Origin: CATQGW01 sp965243125
GTDB taxonomy: Bacteria; Chloroflexota; Dehalococcoidia; Bin125
Assembly: GCA_965243125.1 (NCBI GenBank)
Contig: OZ251529.1
Coordinates: 1,612,001-1,676,000, forward strand
Reading direction: 5' to 3'
DNA length: 64,000 bases
Shown here: one piece after another, positions 33,743 through 40,783 of the stretch
How positions within the stretch are numbered: position 1 is the stretch's first letter
Layout of the letters: the number at the start of each line of letters is the position of its first letter
Translations under genes and position numbers: made by a program
The notes under the pieces: model-generated
Databases searched by the model: none
Seen by the model: only the letters and a program-made list of their open reading frames with translations
What the model was told of the DNA's origin: nothing

Positions 33743-35047
33743 CTAGACGGCTTCGAGGATGGTGCTGATGCCCATGCCGGCGCCGATGCACTGGGTGGCG
33801 AGGCCGTAGCGGGTGCCGCTGTTGCGCAGCTCGCGGGCGACGGTGGTGACCAGGCGGGTGCCGGTGGCGCCGAGCGGGTGGCCGATGGCGAGGCTGCCGC
33901 CGTTGACGTTGACCCGGTCCATGGGGATGCCGAGCTCCTGCACGGAGGGGATGACCTGGGCGGCGAAGGCTTCGTTGAACTCGACGCGGTCGATTTCGGA
34001 GGCGTCGATGCCGGCGTGGTTGAGCGCCTTGCGGGTGGCGGGGATGGGGCCGAGGCCCATGACCTGCGGCTTGACGCCGCCGACGCCGAAGCCGACGATG
34101 CGGGCGAGCGGCTCGAGGCCGAGTTCGTCGGCGCGGCGCTCGCTCATCAGCAGGGCGGCGGTGAAGCCGTCGTTGGTGGGGCAGGAGTTGCCGGCGGTGA
34201 TGCGGATTTCCTGCTCCTGATGGGAGACGGTGCCGCGCACGGTGCGCAGCTGGCTGAGGCCCTCAAAGTTGGTGCCGGGGCGGAAGCCTTCGTCGACGTC
34301 GACGACCTTTTTGTCGCCGCGCTGGTCGAGCAGCAGGTTGCCTTCGTCGTCGAAGACGGGCAGTTCGACCTCGACGGGGACGATTTCGTCCTTGTAGAAG
34401 CCGGCGGCGAGGGCTTCGCCGTACTTGCGGTGGCTTTCGACGGCGAATTCGTCGAGCGTTTCGCGGCTGATGTCGTACATCTCGGCGACGTTCTGCGCGG
34501 TCTGGAGCATGGAGCAGACGGGCGAGGAGTCGAGGATGGCGTCGGGGATGGGGACGGAGAAGTAGTCGTCGTGGTCGCGCGCGAGGTTGCGCTGCATGTC
34601 GTTCTGGTCGTGGCGGGCCTGGTTGAATTCGGTGATGCGGGTGGGTTCGGCGCCGCCGCCGCCGCCGAGTTGGCGGCCCATGCGCTCGACGCCGAGGGCG
34701 ACGCCGACGTCGATGGCGCCGACCATGATTTCCTGGGTGACGCGGTGGAGTGTCTCCATGGAGGAGCCGCACTGTCGGTTGGAGTCGAAGGTGCAGACGG
34801 ATTCGGGCAGTCCGGCGAGGCGGACGATGTGGTTGGCGCCGATGCCGGCGAGTTCGGCGACGCCGCCGACGCAGCCCATGCCGACGTCTTCGATGTCTTC
34901 GGGGGCGACCTGGGGGTAGCGGCTGAGCAGTTCCTGCAGGACCTGGACGCCGATGTCGTCGAGGCGGGTGGCGGTGAAGGCGCCGCGTCCGCCGCGGGCG
35001 AAGGCCGAGCGCACGCCGTCGACGATCACTACGTTCTGGAGTTCCAT
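33743..35047 (-). CDS. Acetyl-CoA C-acyltransferase (thiolase)
   Basis: The 434-residue enzyme condenses or cleaves acyl-CoA thioesters. The acylated nucleophile is Cys93 in SNRQCGSSMETL. The C-terminal active-site blocks are EFNEAFAAQ, NGGSLAIGHPLGATGTR and TQCIGAGMGISTIL with the second catalytic cysteine. Its length is slightly above the 390-400 of typical thiolases because of extra sequence around LLDQRGDKKVVDVDEGFRPG. It stands alone, with GAGAGGAAC upstream of the ATG. A degradative beta-oxidation role is the likeliest, but biosynthetic use is possible. Confidence 0.94.
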   Translation of the reverse strand: MELQNVVIVDGVRSAFARGGRGAFTATRLDDIGVQVLQELLSRYPQVAPEDIEDVGMGCVGGVAELAGIGANHIVRLAGLPESVCTFDSNRQCGSSMETLHRVTQEIMVGAIDVGVALGVERMGRQLGGGGGAEPTRITEFNQARHDQNDMQRNLARDHDDYFSVPIPDAILDSSPVCSMLQTAQNVAEMYDISRETLDEFAVESHRKYGEALAAGFYKDEIVPVEVELPVFDDEGNLLLDQRGDKKVVDVDEGFRPGTNFEGLSQLRTVRGTVSHQEQEIRITAGNSCPTNDGFTAALLMSERRADELGLEPLARIVGFGVGGVKPQVMGLGPIPATRKALNHAGIDASEIDRVEFNEAFAAQVIPSVQELGIPMDRVNVNGGSLAIGHPLGATGTRLVTTVARELRNSGTRYGLATQCIGAGMGISTILEAV

Positions 35048-35557
35048 CGTGTTGTTCCTCTCACGGCGGCGCTGCGCGCGCCGCCTGAATGTGCGTCGCG
35101 CACAGGATAGCGGATCATTCGCGTCCGTGCGCGGCGTCCATCAGACCGCCCCCCATCGTGGAGGGCTACGGGGGTCTGCGAGCGCGCGGCAGCCCCCCTC
35201 TCAATCTCCCCCCGCGACGGGGGGAGAGGTCGGATTAGCCGCTCGGCGCTTGGGTGGGTTGCGCAACGCGCTCTACGCAGGGGCGCTGTTTGGGGGCGGC
35301 GTTTCTGGTCGGAAGTGGTCGGCGGTGTCAGGTTTTGTCCAGAATAGTCAGGGTGGCCGAGGCGGTGTTGGGCGCCCTGTGTGCTCTTCCGTCATTCCTG
35401 CGCAGGCGGGAATCCAGACAGTCCCGTGGGTGTGGGGGGGCTCGACACGCTGGCGGCCCCGCTGAGCAGCGTTTGAGGGCCGTTGAGCGTCCGGGGTGCG
35501 GACGAGCGGCGACGGTTCGCCTGGATTCCTGCCTGCGCAGGAATGACGGAAGGGGCG
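35048..35557. repeat. Intergenic region with C/G hairpin and MITE-like inverted repeat
   Basis: The 510-base stretch has no convincing gene. At about 35194-35230 is CTCAATCTCCCCCC followed by GCGAC and GGGGGGAGAG, the C/G hairpin family. About 35240-35385 holds nothing recognisable. From 35386 to 35552 lies a separate element with 32-bp inverted ends, listed on its own. Confidence 0.6.
35386..35552. mobile_element. MITE-like element with 32-bp terminal inverted repeats
   Basis: The left end (35386-35417, starting CTTCCGTCATTCCTGCGCAG and ending GGGAATCCAG) is matched by the reverse complement of 35521-35552 with one difference. The inside (~100 bases) has no ORF. The ends contain the ATTCC...GGAAT palindrome typical of REP/dRS3-like repeats found in many bacteria. 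Related single ends occur at 37339-37367, 40621-40668 and in looser form near 54270 and 54343. Confidence 0.65.
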
Positions 35558-36172
35558 TCAGCCGAGCTCGTGAACGATCTCCTCAAGATGAGGATCCATC
35601 GCGTCCTTGAGCGCTGGGTAGAACGCGAGCATCCAGTCGCGGATTTCGTCAAGCCGCTCGCGCGGGTCGTCAATCGTGCCGTCGATCTGCATACCTACCG
35701 TGCAGTAGTCGGCCATCGGGTTCGGCGATGCGGTGCGTTCGCTCCACTGGTTCAGCTCGAACGTTGGATCGATCTGCTGCAACGTCGCCGTCAGTTGGTC
35801 CTTGCGCAGATGCAGCAGTTCAAAAATCCGAACCGCGCGCGCCCGGTCAGGCTCGCGGATGTAGAGGTAGACATAGGGGCGATGGCGGTCCCCTCCGGTG
35901 GGACCCCAGAAGCCGAAGTTGAAGCAAAGCGGCGGGAACCGCGACTCGAAGCCGCGGTCATTGCAGTCTGCCGCTTGCATCACCTTCAGGAGCCTGCCGC
36001 TTTCGCCGCCTGCCCGCAGTTGCTCCATGATTGGCGCGAAGAACGCCTCGTATTTCGCGCACAGCTTCTTCCGCCGCTCTTCGGCGGCTTCTTCAGGACT
36101 GAGATGCCGCGGAGGCGGCCTGCCTCCAGCGAACGCCCACTGCTGTCGTGGCTGCTTTCGTGACTCGGTCAC
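35558..36172 (-). CDS. Uncharacterised protein, possibly DUF4268-like
   Basis: The 204-residue protein starts at GTG 36172. Its N terminus is basic and Pro-rich (GGRPPPRHLSPEEAAEERRKK). The core has LCFNFGFWGPTG, YVYLYIREPDRARAVRIFEL, HLRKDQLTATLQQIDPTFE and a C-terminal helix region RLDEIRDWMLAFYPALKDAM. The protein at 37386-37877 shares the same order of blocks (YRFGFWPDN, SVYLWIHAPRDK, EIREWVLEYLPRIKEVLDP), so they are paralogues. The strand-then-helix layout with a final Trp-rich helix reminds me of DUF4268, weakly. No function can be assigned. Confidence 0.65.
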   Translation of the reverse strand: MTESRKQPRQQWAFAGGRPPPRHLSPEEAAEERRKKLCAKYEAFFAPIMEQLRAGGESGRLLKVMQAADCNDRGFESRFPPLCFNFGFWGPTGGDRHRPYVYLYIREPDRARAVRIFELLHLRKDQLTATLQQIDPTFELNQWSERTASPNPMADYCTVGMQIDGTIDDPRERLDEIRDWMLAFYPALKDAMDPHLEEIVHELG

Positions 36173-36313
36173 GTTCTTCGACTCCTCTGGCTAGCTTACA
36201 CCTCGCGCCCGCGGTTGCGAGTGGCGACAAGGATCGCTGTGGCATATCCTCGCCTTGCTCGCCGAGGTGCTGGTTCGCGCAAGCGACGCTGTTTGCAGAT
36301 CAAGGAAGAGCGC

Positions 36314-37288
36314 ATGCGCTACATCATGATGATCGGAATCGCGACGCTTGGGGCGCTCGCGCTCGCGGCCCTGATTGCGGCGAGTGCTCCTGCTTCAGCG
36401 CAGGATGATGGCGGCGGCTCACAGCTCGAACTGCGCGTGATTGCGCAACCGCTTGAGGACGGGCAGATCGAGTTCGGCATCGAATATCTCGGAGAGCAGA
36501 TCCTGCCGACGGTGCGATATCTCACGCCGCGGCTAATCCGGCAGCGGCGTGGTCAGTGGTTGAGCAGCACGCCTGTCGAGGTTGTCGGCGATTCGCTGGC
36601 GCCAGCGGCGCTCAGCGCCGGCCCTAATGCCGACGAAGTCCTGTACCGCGATGTCGACGACCTGTGGGAGACGCGCGGCTTCGGCCGTGCGGTGGAAGTG
36701 GTGCGCGTCGCCGCGCAGCCGCTTGCCGATGGGCGGGTTGAGTTCGCGATCGAGCACAACGGCGAGCACATCCAGCCGGAGGCGCGCTACCTCACGCCGC
36801 AGCTGATCCGCGACAGGCAGGGCGATTGGCTGCGCAGTTCGCCGGTGTCGACCACCGCGTCGATCACGCCCGCGGAGCTTGTCAGGGCCGCGAGCACTCG
36901 GGCGGCTGCTGCGGGGTCGTGGGATCCCCTCTACAGAACGCCGGTTGATGTGGCCGAGGTGTGCGATTTGTCCTCAGTAGACCTGCTGAGTGAGATGCCT
37001 GGCGTACTCATCGGATACAGCCTGTCCGAATGGGAGGGGTATCCGCATCTCACTCACAATGTGAGATCGACCCTCTGGACCGAGCGCCAACACGGCGGTG
37101 ACGAGTGGATCATGATTCGCGCCGATGAGGAACAGCGGGCATCCCTGCGCGCCAAGGCGCCGGCGAGGAGCTATGGGTTCTTGGTGCAGGATGTGCGCTA
37201 CCAGGCTCCCACGGTGTGGTGGGTGGCGGAGTTCACCTGCGGAAGCAGCGATGAGCAGTCGGACGGCGCGAGTCAGAACTTGAGCTGA
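36314..37288 (+). CDS. Secreted protein with internal duplication, function unknown
   Basis: The 324-residue product begins with a signal peptide (MRYIMMIGIATLGALALAAL, likely cut after ASA-Q around residue 29-30). Residues 39-88 and 129-178 are a direct repeat with 90-residue offset; matching pieces are IAQPLEDGQIEFGIEYLGEQ with AAQPLADGRVEFAIEHNGEH, and RYLTPRLIRQRRGQWLSSTP with RYLTPQLIRDRQGDWLRSSP. The C-terminal part (240-310) has two cysteines in VCDLSS and FTCGSS that could form a disulfide. I chose the ATG at 36314 with GGAAGAG upstream. It is flanked by two paralogous minus-strand genes. Confidence 0.7.
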   Translation: MRYIMMIGIATLGALALAALIAASAPASAQDDGGGSQLELRVIAQPLEDGQIEFGIEYLGEQILPTVRYLTPRLIRQRRGQWLSSTPVEVVGDSLAPAALSAGPNADEVLYRDVDDLWETRGFGRAVEVVRVAAQPLADGRVEFAIEHNGEHIQPEARYLTPQLIRDRQGDWLRSSPVSTTASITPAELVRAASTRAAAAGSWDPLYRTPVDVAEVCDLSSVDLLSEMPGVLIGYSLSEWEGYPHLTHNVRSTLWTERQHGGDEWIMIRADEEQRASLRAKAPARSYGFLVQDVRYQAPTVWWVAEFTCGSSDEQSDGASQNLS

Positions 37289-37338
37289 CGATCTTCCGCC
37301 AACACTGGCTCGGCGCATCGCCAGCGGGACGAGGGCAG

Positions 37339-37367
37339 CTGGATTCCTGCGTGCGCAGGAATGACGG
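37339..37367. repeat. Single REP-like palindrome
   Basis: The sequence CTGGATTCCTGCGTGCGCAG followed by GAATGACGG matches one end of the inverted-repeat element at 35386-35552. It lies between the convergent secreted protein and DUF4268-like genes, where its stem (ATTCCTGC/GCAGGAAT) could also stop transcription. Confidence 0.6.
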
Positions 37368-37385
37368 GCCTGCGGGGTCTTCGCG

Positions 37386-37877
37386 TCAAGGTAGTGTGCG
37401 CAGGATTTCCTTGAGGCGAGGGTCCAAGACCTCCTTAATACGCGGGAGGTATTCAAGCACCCACTCGCGGATCTCTTGAAGCCGCTCGGGCGGGCTATAG
37501 ATGCCACCGGGTGTGGTGACCCCGACAGCCGCGTAACCCCAATCCCTGGCTTGCCAGGTGTCCGGGTTCCAGTGCGCGTTCGTCAGCGGTTCACCATCGC
37601 CCATCTCGGCGTCGATCTCGGCTTTGGAAGCGCGCAGCTGGCGGTAGATGTGCTGATTGCGACGTTTGTCCCGTGGCGCGTGGATCCACAGGTACACGCT
37701 GGCTAAGGACCTGTTATCTGGCCAGAAGCCGAAACGGTACGACAGGTACGGGAAGTCGGGGCTTTCGAAGACACGGTCGTTTTCGTACGGTTTGCCTGCC
37801 CGCTCTGGGAAACCGCCACGCCGCAGATCGTCCATCAGCGGCTTGAGGAATGCGTTGTACGCCTCCTTGTCGGACAT
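37386..37877 (-). CDS. Uncharacterised protein, paralogue of 35558-36172
   Basis: The 163-residue protein (ATG 37877) shares block order with the 204-residue protein: AFLKPLMDDLRRGGFPERAG, LSYRFGFWPDNRS, SVYLWIHAPRDKRRNQHIYR, ASKAEIDAEMGD, WGYAAVGVTTPGG and LQEIREWVLEYLPRIKEVLD. It lacks the basic N-terminal extension. It starts eight bases after the amidohydrolase stop on the same strand, so it may be co-transcribed with that gene. Function unknown; a weak likeness to DUF4268 is noted. Confidence 0.65.
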   Translation of the reverse strand: MSDKEAYNAFLKPLMDDLRRGGFPERAGKPYENDRVFESPDFPYLSYRFGFWPDNRSLASVYLWIHAPRDKRRNQHIYRQLRASKAEIDAEMGDGEPLTNAHWNPDTWQARDWGYAAVGVTTPGGIYSPPERLQEIREWVLEYLPRIKEVLDPRLKEILRTLP

Positions 37878-37884
37878 GTCGCAG

Positions 37885-39066
37885 CTACACCTCGTGGTGG
37901 TAGATGCGGGCGGCGTTGCGCTGGAGGACGTTGAGCAGGTCTTCTTCGGGAAGGGCGCTGAGCACCTCTTCGACATGCTGCTTGGGGTTGCGGGCGATGG
38001 AGTTGGGGCCCGGCGAGATGCTGGTGGGGTGGGGGAAGTCGGTCTCGAAGAGGAAGTTCTCCGAGCCCCACTGGTCGATCGCCTTGAGCGCGCTGGCTTC
38101 CTCGAACCAGAAGCAGCCGTAGCACTGGCGGCGGAAGTACTCGCTGGGCAGCAGGTCCATCTCGGGGTGCTCTTCGCGGCAGCCGCTGTTCAGCCACTGC
38201 CAGTCCATCGCCTCGAGCAGGTAGGGGATCCAGCCGACGCCGGATTCGACGGAGACGAAGTTGACGCCGGGGAAGCGGTGGCACATGCCGGAGAGGATCA
38301 CGTCGAGGATCGCGTTGGAGTTGTCGAGGAAGAGCTTGACGGTGCTCTTGGCGTAGGCGGCCTGGCGTCCGTTGTCGACGGTGATGTCGCGCAGTTGGGT
38401 GAGGTCGCCGGAGCCGATGTGGAAGTTGATCGAGAGGCCGAGGTCCTGGGCCTGGTGCCAGAGCGGGTCCCAGTGGGACTCGGTCAGGCGGGGCATGCCG
38501 AAGACATGCGGCTGGTTGGTCATCAGGACGCCCTTGTGGCCGAGGCCGTGGGCGCGCTGCATTTCGTCGACGCAGGCCTGCACATCCCAGAAGGGCATGG
38601 CCATGATCGGGATGAAGCGGTCGCGGTCGACGCTGGTCCACTCGACGAGGAAGTCGTTGTAGGCGCGCACGCAGTCGAGCCGCAGTTCTTCGTCGGTGAG
38701 GGTGAGGAAGTTGCCGCTGCCGAAGCCGCCGACATTGGGGTAGACGACCTGGGCGTACATGCCGTATTCGTCCATCCGCTCGAGCCGCTCGCGGATCTCC
38801 CAGGAGCCGTGGTCGGCCTCTTGCAGGCTGGGCGGGTGGTCGGGCGGCGGGGACTTCCAGCCGGCCATCGCGGCGCCGGCGGTGGGCATGAACTTCTTGC
38901 CGCCCATCACCCAGCGGTCCTCGTTGATCTCGTCGTCGAAGACGACATGGGGCACGAGATCGCCCCACTTCTTGGTGGAGATGCGGTTGATCCAGAGGTC
39001 TTCGGGTTCGGAGACGTGGGTGTCGGAGTCGATCACTTTGATCCGGTCGCAGATCATCTCGGCCAT
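37885..39066 (-). CDS. Amidohydrolase family protein (ACMSD/decarboxylase-like)
   Basis: The 393-residue protein belongs to the amidohydrolase-2 group that includes aminocarboxymuconate-semialdehyde decarboxylase and 2,3-/2,6-dihydroxybenzoate decarboxylases. The N-terminal metal motif is DSDTHVSEP, the central histidine lies in INFHIGSGD, and the late aspartate in LFETDFPHPTS. VESGVGWIPYLLEAMDWQW is a typical block before the last third. The reaction (decarboxylation or hydrolysis of an aromatic or cyclic acid) is inferred at family level. The start ATG 39066 is preceded by GAGG. It is last but one in a short minus-strand run. Confidence 0.88.
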   Translation of the reverse strand: MAEMICDRIKVIDSDTHVSEPEDLWINRISTKKWGDLVPHVVFDDEINEDRWVMGGKKFMPTAGAAMAGWKSPPPDHPPSLQEADHGSWEIRERLERMDEYGMYAQVVYPNVGGFGSGNFLTLTDEELRLDCVRAYNDFLVEWTSVDRDRFIPIMAMPFWDVQACVDEMQRAHGLGHKGVLMTNQPHVFGMPRLTESHWDPLWHQAQDLGLSINFHIGSGDLTQLRDITVDNGRQAAYAKSTVKLFLDNSNAILDVILSGMCHRFPGVNFVSVESGVGWIPYLLEAMDWQWLNSGCREEHPEMDLLPSEYFRRQCYGCFWFEEASALKAIDQWGSENFLFETDFPHPTSISPGPNSIARNPKQHVEEVLSALPEEDLLNVLQRNAARIYHHEV

Positions 39067-39205
39067 TGGGGAACCTCGATTCGTTCGCGGCGGCGCGCGG
39101 GCCGCCTGCCGTCAATGCGGCAAAGATAGCACTTCTGGCAAGGGACCGCGCGGGATGCGCTAGGCTGCCGTTAGTTCACCATCTCGAAGCATTGCCGGGC
39201 GCCCC

Positions 39206-39373
39206 ATGAGCCACGCCGCCGCAGCCGAGATCGACGCTCCGCCCAGCGCGCCGGGGGCGGCGGAGATCGACGAAGAGCGCCCGCTGGGGATGGATCTACC
39301 GCGGCGCGTCAAGGCGCTGGTGATGGCGGGCTCGGCGCTGGCGACGCTGCATTTCGTCGCTGTGCGCAAATGA
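39206..39373 (+). pseudogene. Truncated duplicate of the MFS transporter 5' end, reads into next gene
   Basis: A 55-codon frame starting MSHAAAAEIDAPPSAPGAAE repeats the first ~47 codons of the MFS transporter at 40784, then diverges (ATLHFVAVRK) and stops. The similarity also covers ~50 bases before the ATG (from about 39156), in total about 190 bases with roughly 13 differences by eye. The TGA stop (39371-39373) overlaps the ATG of the next gene (39370) as ATGA. So the transporter's leader, with its upstream region, is now joined to an unrelated gene and may drive it by translational coupling. Confidence 0.75.
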
Positions 39374-40338
39374 TCACCTTCATCATCGGTTTGATCCTGG
39401 GGTTTGCGCTTGCCGCGATCCCCGGGGTGTACGACGACACGCGAGATCGCGCCGCACCGACGACCGCAATCGGCCTCAATGTCGTAAGCGACATCACCCT
39501 CGCCCCCCTTCCAGGCTTCATCCATCTACACGACGGCGGCGGTGCGCTGTTGCATGAGTGGCCCGCGGATCGCTACGGCCTGATCGGCTGGACGCGCCGC
39601 CCCGAGTTGCTCATCTTCCTCGCATACACGGCGGCGGGGCGCGTAGTCGTGGCAGGCGCCCCCTCCGACGGCGCGCTCTACGAAATCGCGCCGGCGCCTG
39701 TAGGCTGGTTTGACTATGCTTCGCGGCCCGACGCGCTTGTCTTCCGCACCCCGGATGGCGACCGCCTGATCGCGCTGCCCGGCGAGATCGTGCAGCCGAT
39801 GCGCACCGAGGGCTACCCCGATGCCGCCGGCGCATTCCGTGTGGCGGCGGACGGCGTGCGCCGGCATGACGAGCTGCTGCTTGAGGATCGCGGCCTTGCA
39901 TTCTCCCTGCTCGCCTCCCCGTCGGGCCGCTGGGTCGCCGCCCTTGAGAGCCAGCCGTCCAATACCTACGCCATCTGGTCGATCGACGCGCGCGGCGGCA
40001 GTCCGGCGTTTGAGCGTCTGGTGGACTATGCCGAGCTGCCGCTTGCGTACGCCGAGGGCAATCCGCTGTCGCCCAATCGCCGCTGGGGCGTGACCACCGG
40101 CACGGTCCAGACCATCCTGCGCCGCGCCGACGGCCTGGTGAAGATTCTGCCCGTGGGCAGCTCCGGGTCGCCGCTCTGGCGCGAGGACAGCGCCGCGTTT
40201 CTACTCAACAGCACGATCGGCAAGGTGTTGGTCGATGTGCCGGAGGCGATCATGCGCATTGTGATGCGCGGATCGGCGCCGATCCTCAGCTGGGAAGGCG
40301 GCCGCATCCGCCTGCTCACCTTCAGCTCCGACCAATAG
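39370..40338 (+). CDS. Membrane-anchored or secreted protein, beta-propeller-like
   Basis: The 322-residue protein has an N-terminal hydrophobic segment (MITFIIGLILGFALAAIPGV) acting as signal or anchor. The remainder is beta-rich with repeating units such as LLASPSGRWVAALESQPSNT, YAIWSIDARGG and RWGVTTGTVQTILRRADGLV, suggesting a WD40/TolB-like propeller. No enzyme motif is seen and I do not recognise the family. Its ATG overlaps the stop of the duplicated MFS leader frame. It is followed by a repeat-rich gap before the intact MFS gene. Confidence 0.65.
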   Translation: MITFIIGLILGFALAAIPGVYDDTRDRAAPTTAIGLNVVSDITLAPLPGFIHLHDGGGALLHEWPADRYGLIGWTRRPELLIFLAYTAAGRVVVAGAPSDGALYEIAPAPVGWFDYASRPDALVFRTPDGDRLIALPGEIVQPMRTEGYPDAAGAFRVAADGVRRHDELLLEDRGLAFSLLASPSGRWVAALESQPSNTYAIWSIDARGGSPAFERLVDYAELPLAYAEGNPLSPNRRWGVTTGTVQTILRRADGLVKILPVGSSGSPLWREDSAAFLLNSTIGKVLVDVPEAIMRIVMRGSAPILSWEGGRIRLLTFSSDQ

Positions 40339-40783
40339 AGCGTGTTCACACTTCCGTCTCCCGCGCCCCCTTCGTCATACCCGCCCCTCTCCCCACCTCC
40401 GTCATGCCCGCCCCTCTCCCCACCTCTGTCATGCCCGCCCCTCTCTCCCCCTCCGTCATGCCCGCCCCTCTCCCCACCTCTGTCATGCCCGCCCCTCTCT
40501 CCCCCTCCGTCATGCCCGCCCCAACTTCCGTCATTCCCGTCCCCACTTCCGTCATTCCCGCCCCCGAGCGGGAATCGGCCTCGTGCCGCCTCAAGCCTCT
40601 GCATACACTCCAAGGTTCACCCCAAAATTCCGTCGTTCCCGCGTTCGCGGGAACGACGGAATTTTGGGCGGGAACCACGAAAGCGTGAACACGCCGGAGA
40701 GAGGCGCACCTCGGAGGGTGTCTCCCCTCAAGATGCGCTACGCTGCCGTTAGTTCAGCATCTCGAAGCATTGCCGGACGCCCG
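40339..40783. repeat. Intergenic tandem repeat and perfect palindrome
   Basis: In this 445-base gap, about 40372-40573 holds roughly eight tandem copies of a ~27-bp unit beginning CGTCATGCCCGCCCCTCTC, becoming shorter and ending in CGTCATTCCCG units. At 40621-40668 is a perfect 23-bp inverted repeat: CCCAAAATTCCGTCGTTCCC plus GCG, then TT, then its exact complement. It could form a long hairpin. The last ~50 bases (from about 40731) are the segment duplicated upstream of 39206. Confidence 0.75.

Noticed and set aside
39206..39373. Functional short MFS protein
   Set aside because: Only the pre-helix N terminus and the start of the first helix are kept, so it cannot transport. It is better seen as a duplicated leader.
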